Below the pieces are notes generated by a model. The model worked only from the letters and a program-made list of their open reading frames with translations, had not been told where the DNA came from and made no database searches. A program made the position numbers and the translations under genes. This document shows positions 9,850 through 18,383 of a stretch of 32,837 nt of DNA, one piece after another; positions within the stretch are counted from its first letter, which is position 1, and each line of letters starts with the position of its first letter. Source of the stretch: an uncultured Parabacteroides sp. (lineage in GTDB: Bacteria > Bacteroidota > Bacteroidia > Bacteroidales > Tannerellaceae); contig CAMGEM010000006.1 of the NCBI GenBank assembly GCA_946055095.1, positions 1-32,837 on the forward strand, in the 5' to 3' direction.

Positions 9850-12800
9850 TTAATGCTCACTATATTTCAATACGACAGGTCCCATCAAACCGCTCTTCCG
9901 CAAGGGGGCATTGGCTTTAGGACCAGAAATCGTCCACGTCTTACGCTCCGCCTCGGGCAACCCGGCATCATACACTAAACGATTGAACCAAGTGCTGGTC
10001 ACCTCGATCGTCAGCTCATTCTTGCCCGCCCGCAAAGCCGATGAGAGATCCACCGCATAGGGTGCACACCACACAGTGCGTAGCTTCTTTCCGTTCAACG
10101 TGACCGTGGCGATCATGTCCACCTCACCCAAATCCAACCAGCAAGGCGCATCAGTCGGCTGTTGATTCCACTGGAAGGTAGTGGTATAGGTAGCCGTCCC
10201 TGAGAACGCTTTTCCCTCCGCCGAAGGCAACAGTTCACACCAAGGCTTCAGTTCCTTAACCTTCAGCTGGCGAGGAGCCCCCCATCCGTCGGGGAAGGCC
10301 AACGTCCATTTGCCCTCCAACACTTGCTGCTTCGTCAACGCAGGCACAGCCTTCGTCTGATCCGCCTCGCCCGGTGCGTTGAATACCACGAAACAGGAGC
10401 CCGCCTCAGGCAAGTTCAACTCCACCTGCGTGTAATCGCCTTGCGACGTAGCAGGAAGGGCACGGCTCTCACCCGTCACCGGATCCCACAGTTCCACGGA
10501 TCCTCCCGCACGGAAAGCCAACGTACCTTGGAAAGCCTTGCCGATCGGTGCACAAACAAAATACCAATCTGCTCCAGCTGTTTGGCGATGCGTCCACAAA
10601 GCTCCCTCACCCTTCACGTCCGGCTTCACCTGCAGGGTTCGTAAGGCCTCCTCCAACGTACAATTCGCCAGCACTTTGCCTTTACCCACTGTACGTACAC
10701 CCGTCGGCTGATCGCCCCACAGCTGCCGCACCACTTGTTGAAACGCCTGTTCCGCCGTCTCACCACCACTCAAGGTGGCCATGCCCTTCGGGGCATTCCC
10801 CACGACAATCGCTCCTGCCTCTACCAAAGCCAGCAGCTTCTTCACCGTTGCGGGCAACATCCGCTCCGTATCGGGCATCCAAAGCAACCGATAGCTCAAT
10901 CCCTCAGGTGTCACTAAACGGCCATCCCGCACGGAAAGGCGATTCAACAACACATCCGGATTGCAATAATCATATTTATACCCCGCAGGGAAAGGCGCCT
11001 GCTGATCAGGCTTATGGTTCATCTCATCGCCCAAATACCACAACACGTCTGACACCGGCACGCCTCGCTCCAGCAGATAGCCGCAACGGGCCAGATAGCC
11101 CGTCAGCTCCGGCATGTGCTTCCACCATGTTTGTCCACGCAAGAAGGGGGTACCGATCAAGGAACCAAAAGAGGTACCCGGTTGCAAGAAGTCGGTGCGA
11201 GGATTGTGCGTATAGGTATGGAAGACATTATGCGTCACTCCCTCCACGAAATGGAAATTGGCGATCTCTTTCAACATCTCCCAATGCTCGTCCCACGTCA
11301 AGGCGAACGAGGTGAACGATTCCGCTGCCACCCGAGGCTTGCCATACAGACGGGCCGCCGAGGCGGTTGGCTTGATCGGCTTGAAATTCAATGAACCGAC
11401 GTAATTGGTCATGGTCGGTTGCCAGAACTCACACATCGGCACGTCGGCATACTTGAAGAACTTCATAATATCCGTAGGGAATACATCGCCCGAAGCGGTC
11501 TCGTAGGCGATGGAAAGTCCCTGCTCCTTCGCCAAGGTAGCCATCCGTCCAAAGAACTTATTCACATAGAGATCGTCGATGGTTTGTCGCCAATCCAACA
11601 GGAAACGATCCGTCGTCTCCGGATCATCCACCACATAGCCAAACACGGCAGGCAGCCAACGACGCAACGCATAACCCGACACCCGTTGAAACTCCTGCTC
11701 CATCGCCGGTGTCCAGGTCTGCGTCTTACATTCCCAGCTATCTAATAGCATACCATTCAGCAATCCACCTTGCAATGCTCCAGTAGCCAACTTCCCTATG
11801 TAACCCGCAAAATGGGCATTCGGCCCTGACTCCGACAGTTTATCACACTCCCAACCCGTTCCTTCAGGAGGAGCCGGAGCGTTCTTCATGCCCGTATTGA
11901 CATGCCCGATGCGCAGAATCGTCCACGCCCCCGCTTGGGGAGCTGTCCAACGGAGAGAGCCATCTGGCTGCATGGAGCTGGTTATGTCTTGTATTTCTGA
12001 AGCCTTCACATAGGATAATGGGGATTGCCAAATGCCATCCGCCGAGCGGTCAATGGAACGAAGTGTCCAACCCGCCTCCGACTCCCAACTATGCTTGCGA
12101 GCCGCACTGTAAAGACGGACGCTACTCAGTTTCAGGTCATGTGCGTTTATGATTTCCAAGCGATAACGATCTACCCCCGAGACCTCTTGACAAGCTATTG
12201 TGAAAGGACTGTCATCCTGCCAATTGCTCTGTGGAAGATCCGTTGAGGCCACCTCTACAGGCTTGCCCAAACGAGGCAATGCCAGCAAACGCACCTTCAC
12301 ACCGGGCTCATAGACCCAAGCGCTGTTCATGCTGTTAATGGCTGGTAACTCCAACGTGCGCACCACGGTTTCCTCCGGAAAACGCACCTCCACCCAATGA
12401 GGCGTATGCTCGTCAGCAGGCGACAATTTCAACCGGGCACCATTAGGATCGGTCAAGCAGGCTTGCCAATCCTCCTCGTCACTACCCTTTATCTCAATCG
12501 GCTGCAACGGCTTGCCCGTGTCGCCCAACGGTGTCGGGAAAGCCAAAACCGTCACATCCCTGTAATCACGCCACTCCTCCGCACTCGGTTCAGGAAGGGG
12601 CAACTGCGCCATCACGACATCTCCGGTCACATGCACGTCCGTCCGGCTATACACCAAATGGCGCATGGCGTTAGAGGGAGCGATCCAAGGGCCTCCAGAC
12701 ATAGCCCATCCAGGGCAGTTTTGCATCGTTAAGCGCAACCCCAACCGGCGGCACTCCTCAGCGGTATGGCGTACGGCATTTTCCCATAACGGACTCAAAC

Positions 12801-13128
12801 AGGCAATTTGTGGATCCACACCCGGCCATTGCCCACCAAATTGACCATGAAACAGTTGTACGCCTGAAATTCCAGCCGAAGCGATCGCCTCCAAATCTGC
12901 CGTGATGCCCTCCAGTGAGACATTGCCACCAATGTAATGAAACCACGTCTCCGGATAATAGATCTTATCCGGTTGACGGAAAGTGGAACGATCTTGCTCT
13001 GCAAAAGGACGACTCAGCACCGCTCGATCAGGCACAGCAGCCACTTGGGCGGAAACGAAGTTTCCTCCACCAACCAAAGCCGCAACCACTGCCCAACATT
13101 TAATATGTAACGTATTCCTCCAGTTCAT
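9850..13128 (-). CDS. GH106-like (alpha-L-rhamnosidase-type) glycoside hydrolase
   Basis: PETWFHYIGGNVSLEGITADLEAIASAGISGVQLFHG and GLRLTMQNCPGWAMSGGPWI as in GH106-like proteins; start reassigned to MNWRNTLHIKCWAVVAAL, which is followed by a signal-like segment. Confidence 0.75.
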   Translation of the reverse strand: MNWRNTLHIKCWAVVAALVGGGNFVSAQVAAVPDRAVLSRPFAEQDRSTFRQPDKIYYPETWFHYIGGNVSLEGITADLEAIASAGISGVQLFHGQFGGQWPGVDPQIACLSPLWENAVRHTAEECRRLGLRLTMQNCPGWAMSGGPWIAPSNAMRHLVYSRTDVHVTGDVVMAQLPLPEPSAEEWRDYRDVTVLAFPTPLGDTGKPLQPIEIKGSDEEDWQACLTDPNGARLKLSPADEHTPHWVEVRFPEETVVRTLELPAINSMNSAWVYEPGVKVRLLALPRLGKPVEVASTDLPQSNWQDDSPFTIACQEVSGVDRYRLEIINAHDLKLSSVRLYSAARKHSWESEAGWTLRSIDRSADGIWQSPLSYVKASEIQDITSSMQPDGSLRWTAPQAGAWTILRIGHVNTGMKNAPAPPEGTGWECDKLSESGPNAHFAGYIGKLATGALQGGLLNGMLLDSWECKTQTWTPAMEQEFQRVSGYALRRWLPAVFGYVVDDPETTDRFLLDWRQTIDDLYVNKFFGRMATLAKEQGLSIAYETASGDVFPTDIMKFFKYADVPMCEFWQPTMTNYVGSLNFKPIKPTASAARLYGKPRVAAESFTSFALTWDEHWEMLKEIANFHFVEGVTHNVFHTYTHNPRTDFLQPGTSFGSLIGTPFLRGQTWWKHMPELTGYLARCGYLLERGVPVSDVLWYLGDEMNHKPDQQAPFPAGYKYDYCNPDVLLNRLSVRDGRLVTPEGLSYRLLWMPDTERMLPATVKKLLALVEAGAIVVGNAPKGMATLSGGETAEQAFQQVVRQLWGDQPTGVRTVGKGKVLANCTLEEALRTLQVKPDVKGEGALWTHRQTAGADWYFVCAPIGKAFQGTLAFRAGGSVELWDPVTGESRALPATSQGDYTQVELNLPEAGSCFVVFNAPGEADQTKAVPALTKQQVLEGKWTLAFPDGWGAPRQLKVKELKPWCELLPSAEGKAFSGTATYTTTFQWNQQPTDAPCWLDLGEVDMIATVTLNGKKLRTVWCAPYAVDLSSALRAGKNELTIEVTSTWFNRLVYDAGLPEAERKTWTISGPKANAPLRKSGLMGPVVLKYSEH

Positions 13129-13160
13129 TGGATTACCTATTTTGTATTGAATGAAATCAT

Positions 13161-13265
13161 TTATAAACTTGTCAACCACTTTTTTCCTCGCTTCGTATAA
13201 GTCCAAGCAAGTATGCCACCAATGATCACACCCAATACAATCAATAAAAACAAAAATGTATCCAT
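13161..13265 (-). CDS. 34-aa predicted single-pass membrane protein
   Basis: Read directly from the minus strand: MDTFLFLLIVLGVIIGGILAWTYTKRGKKWLTSL*. One hydrophobic segment plus basic tail; lies between two same-strand genes. Absent from the supplied ORF track, whose shortest entries are 60 aa. Confidence 0.55.
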   Translation of the reverse strand: MDTFLFLLIVLGVIIGGILAWTYTKRGKKWLTSL

Positions 13266-13269
13266 CACT

Positions 13270-13491
13270 TTACGGTTTTAAGATTCGACAACCAAGCCAT
13301 GCAGACATTACAGAAATCATAATGCCTATGACTATCACTATATAATTAACACCTACTGATGATCCTGTGAAAATCGGGCTCATGCCTCCTATCACAACAC
13401 CTGTAAGCACTATTTTAGCTATATCAATGAAAAGCTTCGAAAGCGTCTCACGATACCTGTAATTCCGTTCTCTTAGATCGCTCCTATCCAT
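13270..13491 (-). CDS. 73-aa small membrane protein, possibly DUF6722-like
   Basis: Two hydrophobic helices after a charged N-terminus (LRERNYRYRETLSKLF); CAAAAATA (minus-strand TATTTTTG) sits upstream. Confidence 0.6.
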   Translation of the reverse strand: MDRSDLRERNYRYRETLSKLFIDIAKIVLTGVVIGGMSPIFTGSSVGVNYIVIVIGIMISVMSAWLGCRILKP

Positions 13492-13568
13492 ATGTTATAC
13501 ATTTATCATAGCTATTTGGTTTTATCTCGCAAAAATAAGACTTTTCTCTCTTTCTTTCCCTCATATTA

Positions 13569-14807
13569 TCAAAATTGTTTCAAGAGGAAAGAGGGATTAA
13601 TCCGCATACAAACGGAAGCGGAGAAACCAGATCCACTACTTGCAGAGATAGGCAAGCCATCAGCTCCTTGCAACTGATCCGAAAGACGTTGAAAATAATC
13701 GACCTCCACCAAGAAATGGAAGCCTTTTCCCAACGAACGACCATACTCCGCCCCGAAATAGAGCAACTTAGGATTTGCGAAGGTTGCCCCTGGATCGGTC
13801 AACGAAGCCGCACTGAAATAGGGATTGCCGAACAGCGAGATGAAATCCTTCGCCTGCCAATAAGCGCCCTTCAAACGGAAATCACGCACATCCGCAAAAA
13901 GACGGGCATACACTCCATAGCCTTGATCCAATGGCCAAAGCGTGCCGGCTTGCTGGTAATACCCCAACAGATCGACCTCGAAACCCATCCGTCGCAAGTA
14001 GCGATAGCCCGGTTGCCAACAGACTCCCACTCCCACGGCTCCATTCATTAATGTCTGTACCGATTGCGTCGTGATCGTATCAATCTCCCCTCCTCGATGC
14101 TGCACCAATGCCTGCACCGGCGAATAGAAATGAAACGGGGCGGAAGGATCATTATACTTCACCCGACCGGAAACACCAACCGTAAAAGCCTCCTGATGCG
14201 AGTCTTCCTTGAAAATAAAACTTTGCCAATTCACCCACGCATCCAGATCGAAACGCCTTGCGTGATAAAGCACCTGCAACCCCATCTCTGGATCACATGT
14301 TAAATTCAACTCCGGGTTGTACAATGGCTCGATTAAACGATGATTGGCAGCACCATAGAGATTGCCCAGCACCACATCTACCTGCTCCGAAAGGGCCATC
14401 TGTGCCCGGAAATAGGGCAAGATATGTGTTCCTTTTTGATACTGACTCCCTTTCCATTGCGCAATATCTTGATAAGCCATACTGGGATATTTGTTCGCCC
14501 CATGATACACCAAAAGGTGTGCCCCCAACTCCACCTTCATACGCTCTAACGGGTAATAAACCAACTTGGGTTGTAGCCAAAATCCCGGCAGCGAATACCC
14601 CTTTACCACCTTTCCCGAATACTCATTGTCTTTGAAAAAACTGAGGTTATCCAATTCTACCGACAACTGTCGCACCCGTTCAACCGCCACATGAGAATCA
14701 GCGATATAGGCACCTTCCGCCCCTTGCGCGCACACGACATCCTGCCATAAGGCACTCATCAATCCGATCGCACCACAGCATAAACCCCGTATAATCGCTC
14801 TTTTCAT
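13569..14807 (-). CDS. Putative outer-membrane beta-barrel protein of unknown function
   Basis: Signal peptide at MKRAIIRGLCCGAIGLMSALW; many alternating aromatic/hydrophobic strands; C-terminal Phe. Start reassigned from 14879. Confidence 0.6.
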   Translation of the reverse strand: MKRAIIRGLCCGAIGLMSALWQDVVCAQGAEGAYIADSHVAVERVRQLSVELDNLSFFKDNEYSGKVVKGYSLPGFWLQPKLVYYPLERMKVELGAHLLVYHGANKYPSMAYQDIAQWKGSQYQKGTHILPYFRAQMALSEQVDVVLGNLYGAANHRLIEPLYNPELNLTCDPEMGLQVLYHARRFDLDAWVNWQSFIFKEDSHQEAFTVGVSGRVKYNDPSAPFHFYSPVQALVQHRGGEIDTITTQSVQTLMNGAVGVGVCWQPGYRYLRRMGFEVDLLGYYQQAGTLWPLDQGYGVYARLFADVRDFRLKGAYWQAKDFISLFGNPYFSAASLTDPGATFANPKLLYFGAEYGRSLGKGFHFLVEVDYFQRLSDQLQGADGLPISASSGSGFSASVCMRINPSFLLKQF

Positions 14808-14987
14808 CGTTCTATTTCTTTGTCCATCACCTCGCGAACTTAACGAAAAAAGCGACAAAAGGACGTTTTCATAGCACATTTATCCTCTTTTGTTTCCTTT
14901 CGGACAAATATAAGACACTCGAAGTGTTTCTCCTTTGCTGAAAAAGGGCTACCTTCGCGGGGTTATTTTTGCGATAAATATAGAAGT

Positions 14988-15686
14988 ATGGATTATGCGA
15001 TCATTGCCGCAGGCGAAGGATCTCGCTTAGCGCAAGAAGGAATAAAGTGGCCCAAGCCTCTGGTCAAGTTGAACGGTATAGCATTAATTGATCGGTTAAT
15101 CGACGTGTTCCTTCGGAATAACGCCAGTTCCATCAATATCATTGTCAACGAGCAAATGACTGAGGTGCAAGACCATTTGAAGGCTTTACAGCTACCTGTT
15201 CCCTTCCATCTATTAATCAAGTCAACGCCCAGCTCCATGCACAGTTTCTACGAGTTGAGCCAAATATGGCAGGGTGAGGAGATCTGTTTGACAACAGTGG
15301 ACACCATTTTCCGGGAAGAGGAGTTCAGCGGATATATCCAAGCTTTTCGTCAAGAGAAGACGTTGGATGGATTGATGGCCGTCACCGATTACATCGACGA
15401 CGAGAAGCCACTCTACGTCCAAACCAACGAACAGTTGGATATCGTTAACTTCCTCGATCGCTCGAACGGCGATTGCCGTTACATCTCCGGTGGCATCTAT
15501 TGCTTGCGTAAGCCAGCCATCGGTGTGTTGAAGAAGGCGATAGACGAGGGCATGTCACGCATGCGCAACTACCAGCGCCAGCTGATCGCTGAGGGATTGC
15601 GACTGAAAGCCTATCCGTTCAGCAAGATTATTGATGTGGATCACGCAGAGGACATCGTGAAGGCAGAGGCCTTCGTGCAAGCATAA
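14988..15686 (+). CDS. NTP transferase-domain protein (sugar/alcohol-phosphate nucleotidyltransferase)
   Basis: IIAAGEGSRLAQEGIKWPKPLVKLNG nucleotidyltransferase signature; first gene of a plus-strand operon. Confidence 0.85.
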   Translation: MDYAIIAAGEGSRLAQEGIKWPKPLVKLNGIALIDRLIDVFLRNNASSINIIVNEQMTEVQDHLKALQLPVPFHLLIKSTPSSMHSFYELSQIWQGEEICLTTVDTIFREEEFSGYIQAFRQEKTLDGLMAVTDYIDDEKPLYVQTNEQLDIVNFLDRSNGDCRYISGGIYCLRKPAIGVLKKAIDEGMSRMRNYQRQLIAEGLRLKAYPFSKIIDVDHAEDIVKAEAFVQA

Positions 15687-15719
15687 AACTTTACGACAAA
15701 AGAGAGACGAACGAACAAA

Positions 15720-16586
15720 ATGAAGGAATTAACATTAGCTGGCATCCGGAGAGGAAACCAATTCTCTCCCAATCATGTGGGAAATGATGCCGCCATTTTC
15801 GCCTTGACGGCGGAACACCTGCGCAAATTGGGATGCAAAGTCAATGAGCACATCGAGTCAGACCTGCTCCTTGGCGATCCTACCGAGCAAGGTATATTTA
15901 ATATGGTAAGAGATTGGAAATCGATTCATAAATTGCAGGCGTTGGAAGATCGTGGCTACTGCGTGGTCAATTCCGGCTACGGCATTGAGAACTGTACCCG
16001 CGAGAAGATGACCCGCTTGCTGCTCTCCAACCACATCTCTCATCCCCGTAGCTTGATTCTCCAAACCACGGAGGACCCGATCGCCCAGATGGAAGAGGAG
16101 GGCTTCTACAACTGCTGGATTAAACGAGGTGATTTCCATGCGATCCACCGTGAGGACGTGACCTATGTGCGCAACCCGGAAGAGGCACGCACGATTTTGA
16201 AAGAGTATGCCATCCGCGGCATTCCCTCAGCCGTGATCAACGAGCACTTAGTGGGAGACTTGGTGAAGTTCTACGGCGTGGCAGGCACCGACTTTTTCTA
16301 CTGGTTCTATCCCTCCAACATGCACCACAGCAAGTTCGGATTAGAGGCCATCAATGGCACCGCCAAAGGGTTGCCATTCGATGAGCAGACCTTGCAAACG
16401 CTTTGTAACGAGGCAGCGAAGGTGTTGCACGTAGAGGTATATGGTGGAGATTGTATCGTAGATGAGGAGGGTACGATCCGACTGATCGACTTCAACGACT
16501 GGCCCAGTTTTGCCCCTTGTCGGGAGGCAGCCGCCCCCTACATCGCCCGTCGCATCTACGACATCATGAGCGAACGGCTTTCATAA
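15720..16586 (+). CDS. ATP-grasp-like protein of unknown substrate
   Basis: CWIKRGDF (nucleotide-binding Lys), INEHLVGDLVKFYGV, and C-terminal RLIDFNDWPSF resembling ATP-grasp metal-binding D-x-N. Confidence 0.6.
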   Translation: MKELTLAGIRRGNQFSPNHVGNDAAIFALTAEHLRKLGCKVNEHIESDLLLGDPTEQGIFNMVRDWKSIHKLQALEDRGYCVVNSGYGIENCTREKMTRLLLSNHISHPRSLILQTTEDPIAQMEEEGFYNCWIKRGDFHAIHREDVTYVRNPEEARTILKEYAIRGIPSAVINEHLVGDLVKFYGVAGTDFFYWFYPSNMHHSKFGLEAINGTAKGLPFDEQTLQTLCNEAAKVLHVEVYGGDCIVDEEGTIRLIDFNDWPSFAPCREAAAPYIARRIYDIMSERLS

Positions 16587-16618
16587 ATTTCATACACGAC
16601 AATTAACAACTTCACAGC

Positions 16619-17524
16619 ATGAAAGAACAACCGCAAAAGCCCAGCTTGGAATCGACATTGAAGTCGATGGACACGGAAGAGTTTATCGATATCCATTTCT
16701 ATCGGCCGATTGGCTATCAGTGGGCTTTGTTTTTTAATAAGTTGGGTGTCACACCCAATGCCATCACCGTAGCCAGCATCTTCATCGGTATTGCCGCTGG
16801 TATCTGCTTTTATCCCAAAGATCTGATCACTAACGTGATCGGTATGCTTTTGCTCATCTGGGCAAATTCGTATGACAGCGCCGACGGACAGTTGGCACGA
16901 ATGACCGGACAGAAAAGCGCACTCGGACGTATTCTCGACGGTACGGCAGGCGACTTTTGGTTTATCGCCATCTACGCTGCTATCTGCCTCCGCTTGACAC
17001 CTGAATGGGGCATCTGGATCTGGCTCTTAGCCGCCGTGACCGGTTGGTTTCACAGCAAACAGGCAGCGATGGCCGACTATTACCGCAACATCCACCTCCT
17101 CTTTCTCAAAGGGAAATCAGGCAGTGAGCTCTCTCACTCTCCGCAGCTGAAAGAGAACTTCAAGAAGATGAGTTGGAAGAAGGATTTCATCTACAAGCTT
17201 TTCGAGATGTTCTACATCAACTACACGCAGGGGCAAGAGGCATGGACACCTCGTTTCCAAGCGATGATGCAACGCATCCGCACGAAGCACAACGGGCAAG
17301 CACCAACCGAGTTTTGCCAAGCGTTTCGCTTGCGCAGCCTTCCGTTGATGAAATACACCAACATGCTCTCGTTCAACACGCGTGTGATCGCCCTCTTCGT
17401 GAGCCTATTCATCGACATGCCTTGGCTCTACTTCGTGTTCGAGATGACCGTGCTCAATAGCATGTTGCTCTACATGATCCGTACCCACGAACGCATTTGC
17501 AAAGAAATGATTGATAGTTTATGA
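16619..17524 (+). CDS. CDP-alcohol phosphatidyltransferase family protein
   Basis: DSADGQLARMTGQKSALGRILDGTAGD matches D(x2)DG(x2)AR(x8)G(x3)D except that the final Asp spacing is x4 instead of x3; several TM helices. Confidence 0.88.
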   Translation: MKEQPQKPSLESTLKSMDTEEFIDIHFYRPIGYQWALFFNKLGVTPNAITVASIFIGIAAGICFYPKDLITNVIGMLLLIWANSYDSADGQLARMTGQKSALGRILDGTAGDFWFIAIYAAICLRLTPEWGIWIWLLAAVTGWFHSKQAAMADYYRNIHLLFLKGKSGSELSHSPQLKENFKKMSWKKDFIYKLFEMFYINYTQGQEAWTPRFQAMMQRIRTKHNGQAPTEFCQAFRLRSLPLMKYTNMLSFNTRVIALFVSLFIDMPWLYFVFEMTVLNSMLLYMIRTHERICKEMIDSL

Positions 17525-18234
17525 TTGAGACAACGAGAATAAAAGGTCTTCTTTTCGATTACGGAGGAACGATCGACAGCAACGGGCTCCATTGGGCAGA
17601 AGTTATCTGGCAGGCATACGAAGCCCTGCAAGTCCCTGTAAGCAAGGAATGTTTCCGGGAGGCATACGTCTATGGCGAACGTACCTTAGGTAAGAACCCG
17701 ATCGTGCAGCCACACCACACCTTCTTGGACATGCTGCGCTTGAAATGCAACCTGCAAATCCAATGGTTGCAACAGGAGGGACATCTTTCCATGGAAGTGA
17801 ACCCAGCGAATGAGATCGCAGAATGGTGCTATGCCTATGCGCACCAAGCAATCAACCAAGCACGCCCTATCTTGAGGCAGTTGGCAGAACGCTATCCCAT
17901 GGTGTTGGTTTCTAATTTCTATGGTAACATCGAGAGCGTGCTCCATGATTTCGAGTTGGACAACCTATTTGGTTCGATCGTAGAGTCGGCCGTGGTAGGT
18001 GTACGCAAACCGAATCCCGCCATCTTTCAGATGGGCGTTGATCGTCTATGTATGAAACCGGAAGAGGTGGTTGTGATCGGCGACTCGTACGATAAGGACA
18101 TCGTACCTGCCACCCAAATCGGCTGCCAAACCGTTTGGCTAAAAAGTATTGGCTGGGCACCCTATCGAGGTGATGAGACAGCGGATGCGGTCATCTCCGA
18201 CTTCCAGGAGCTGAAAGCCGTCTTTGGACTTTAG
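17521..18234 (+). CDS. HAD superfamily protein with atypical motif I (DYGGT)
   Basis: LLFDYGGTIDSNG motif I, VLVSNF motif II, KPNPAIF motif III, VVIGDSYDKDI motif IV; 4-bp ATGA overlap with the upstream gene. Confidence 0.88.
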   Translation: MIETTRIKGLLFDYGGTIDSNGLHWAEVIWQAYEALQVPVSKECFREAYVYGERTLGKNPIVQPHHTFLDMLRLKCNLQIQWLQQEGHLSMEVNPANEIAEWCYAYAHQAINQARPILRQLAERYPMVLVSNFYGNIESVLHDFELDNLFGSIVESAVVGVRKPNPAIFQMGVDRLCMKPEEVVVIGDSYDKDIVPATQIGCQTVWLKSIGWAPYRGDETADAVISDFQELKAVFGL

Positions 18235-18276
18235 TCCGCTATCCCTCTTTCCGCTCTCATGCTGGCTTGATCTATG

Positions 18277-18368
18277 TTTCATCGGAGAAGCAAGTAATAC
18301 TTCTCCGACAAAGTAAGTACTACTTCTTCGGCAAAGTAAGTATATCTTCTCCGAAATATCAGTAGTAC
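18277..18368. repeat. Degenerate tandem array, ~4 units of 23 bp
   Basis: Units at 18277-18299, 18300-18322 (CTTCTCCGACAAAGTAAGTACTA), 18323-18345 (CTTCTTCGGCAAAGTAAGTATAT), 18346-18368; includes the inverted pair TCGGAGAAG/CTTCTCCGA (18282-18308). Confidence 0.8.
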
Positions 18369-18383
18369 TGCTCAAAAAACGCC

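Noticed and set aside
10548-11315. 255-aa plus-strand ORF opposite the GH106-like gene
   Set aside because: Antisense to a long coding gene; Pro/Ser/Arg-rich low-complexity translation typical of a shadow frame.
9850-13128. GH106-like gene as part of a polysaccharide utilisation locus
   Set aside because: No SusC/SusD pair, hybrid two-component system or ECF sigma/anti-sigma pair seen in the window.
14915-14927. ACACT-CGA-AGTGT dyad between divergent genes as an operator
   Set aside because: Only 5-bp arms, single occurrence; not enough to claim a regulatory site.
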